A DNA stretch of 5,920 nt from Paracoccaceae bacterium (lineage in GTDB: Bacteria; Pseudomonadota; Alphaproteobacteria; Rhodobacterales; Rhodobacteraceae), in contig PXDM01000386.1 in the NCBI GenBank assembly GCA_003565055.1, positions 1 through 5,920 of the forward strand. Direction: 5' to 3'. How positions within the stretch are numbered: the stretch's first letter is position 1; every line of letters starts with the position of its first letter. The position numbers and the translations under genes are program-made. The notes beneath the pieces were generated by a model that was given only the letters and a program-made list of their open reading frames with translations, did not search any database and was not told the DNA's origin. Below are positions 5,471 to 5,920 of this stretch, one piece after another.

Positions 5471-5920
5471 CAGTGTATCAAATTCCCCAAATCCTCAGGG
5501 TTCTCTGGAGAAAACCCTGCCTCGTCATCATACAGCCTGACATTGTCCAGCACGACGAACTGATCCCCGAATTCCTTGGCGCGGACGGCATGCGCCGCCC
5601 CCAAGCGTACCAGATCATTGCGGATTCGCGGCGAAACTGAAACTGTGAAGCGCTGCATGGCCCGCGCAATCGCACCGGGGTATTCACCATGTTCCAGCAA
5701 CCCGCGCGCCTGCGCATCCAGACCATACTCGCCTGTTCCAATGATCAGTGGGCGGCTTGCATCTTCGATCAGGCGGAAATCAGCGGCGATATCGGCAAAG
5801 GGGAAATCCAGTTGCGACCCCGCACCAGCGATTTGTTTCAGGATGTCACGGCTGTCGAGATCGGCATTGCGATCCCAGTATAGCCGCTGGAAATAGGCGC
5901 GTATCGCATCGGGATGCAGC
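5470..5920 (-). CDS. cas3: Cas3, CRISPR helicase-nuclease, C-terminal 149 residues (partial)
   Basis: The frame is open from the right edge to a TGA at 5472-5470 and encodes the last 149 residues, beginning LHPDAIRAYFQRLYWDRNAD. Cas3 is the HD nuclease and superfamily 2 helicase that unwinds and degrades DNA marked by Cascade. The catalytic HD and helicase motifs lie outside the window. What is visible is the region after the helicase core: AYFQRLYW, then QLDFPFADIAADFRLIED and RPLII are typical of Cas3 C-terminal regions, and KEFGDQFVVLDNVRLYDDEAGF is near the end. No methionine start belongs to this fragment: the TTG at 5700 sits in mid-protein. It is the first gene of the visible operon and is followed 11 bases later by cas5c. 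No frameshift is seen in this part. Confidence 0.92.
   Translation of the reverse strand, partial: LHPDAIRAYFQRLYWDRNADLDSRDILKQIAGAGSQLDFPFADIAADFRLIEDASRPLIIGTGEYGLDAQARGLLEHGEYPGAIARAMQRFTVSVSPRIRNDLVRLGAAHAVRAKEFGDQFVVLDNVRLYDDEAGFSPENPEDLGNLIH

Noticed and set aside
5470..5700. A separate small gene of 76 codons upstream of cas5c
   Set aside because: The frame continues without a stop to the window edge and the sequence before 5700 reads as Cas3, so the TTG at 5700 is an internal codon of cas3.

Overview
The window holds nearly all of a type I-C (Dvulg) CRISPR-Cas locus, transcribed entirely from the minus strand. Read right to left, the order is: 3' end of cas3 (cut by the window edge), cas5c, cas8c (csd1), cas7c (csd2), cas4, cas1, cas2, a roughly 207-base leader, and the first 19 bases of a CRISPR repeat running off the left edge. 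This is the canonical I-C gene order. No cas6 is visible, as expected, because Cas5c processes the pre-crRNA in this subtype. The high-GC coding sequence and the character of the proteins suggest a proteobacterium, probably an alphaproteobacterium of the Rhodobacterales type. That assignment is inference from composition and protein resemblance only.

Interference module (2146-5920): Cas3 is the helicase-nuclease recruited after target binding. Cas5c is the crRNA-processing endoribonuclease that stays on the crRNA 5' handle. Cas8c is the large subunit that recognises the PAM. Cas7c forms the backbone along the spacer. Inside the 3' end of cas8c, a perfect AGGAGG followed after 8 bases by an in-frame GTG predicts a separately translated 124-residue small subunit, Cas11c, as known for I-C systems.

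Adaptation module (227-2159): Cas4, Cas1 and Cas2 select, trim and integrate new spacers at the leader-proximal repeat. All visible catalytic and metal-binding residues are present, so acquisition looks intact.

The operon is very tightly packed. Three junctions are 4-base ATGA overlaps (cas5c/cas8c, cas8c/cas7c, cas4/cas1). cas7c and cas4 overlap by 14 bases with a TTG start, cas1 and cas2 are 2 bases apart, and cas3 and cas5c are 11 bases apart with a TTG start behind a strong Shine-Dalgarno. The operon promoter lies beyond the right edge.

The system itself is a known type. The points worth a second look are the internal cas11c start, the repeated CTTCGC elements in the leader, a 500-base low-GC block inside cas8c, and a His in Cas5c where the Bacillus halodurans enzyme has its catalytic Tyr46.
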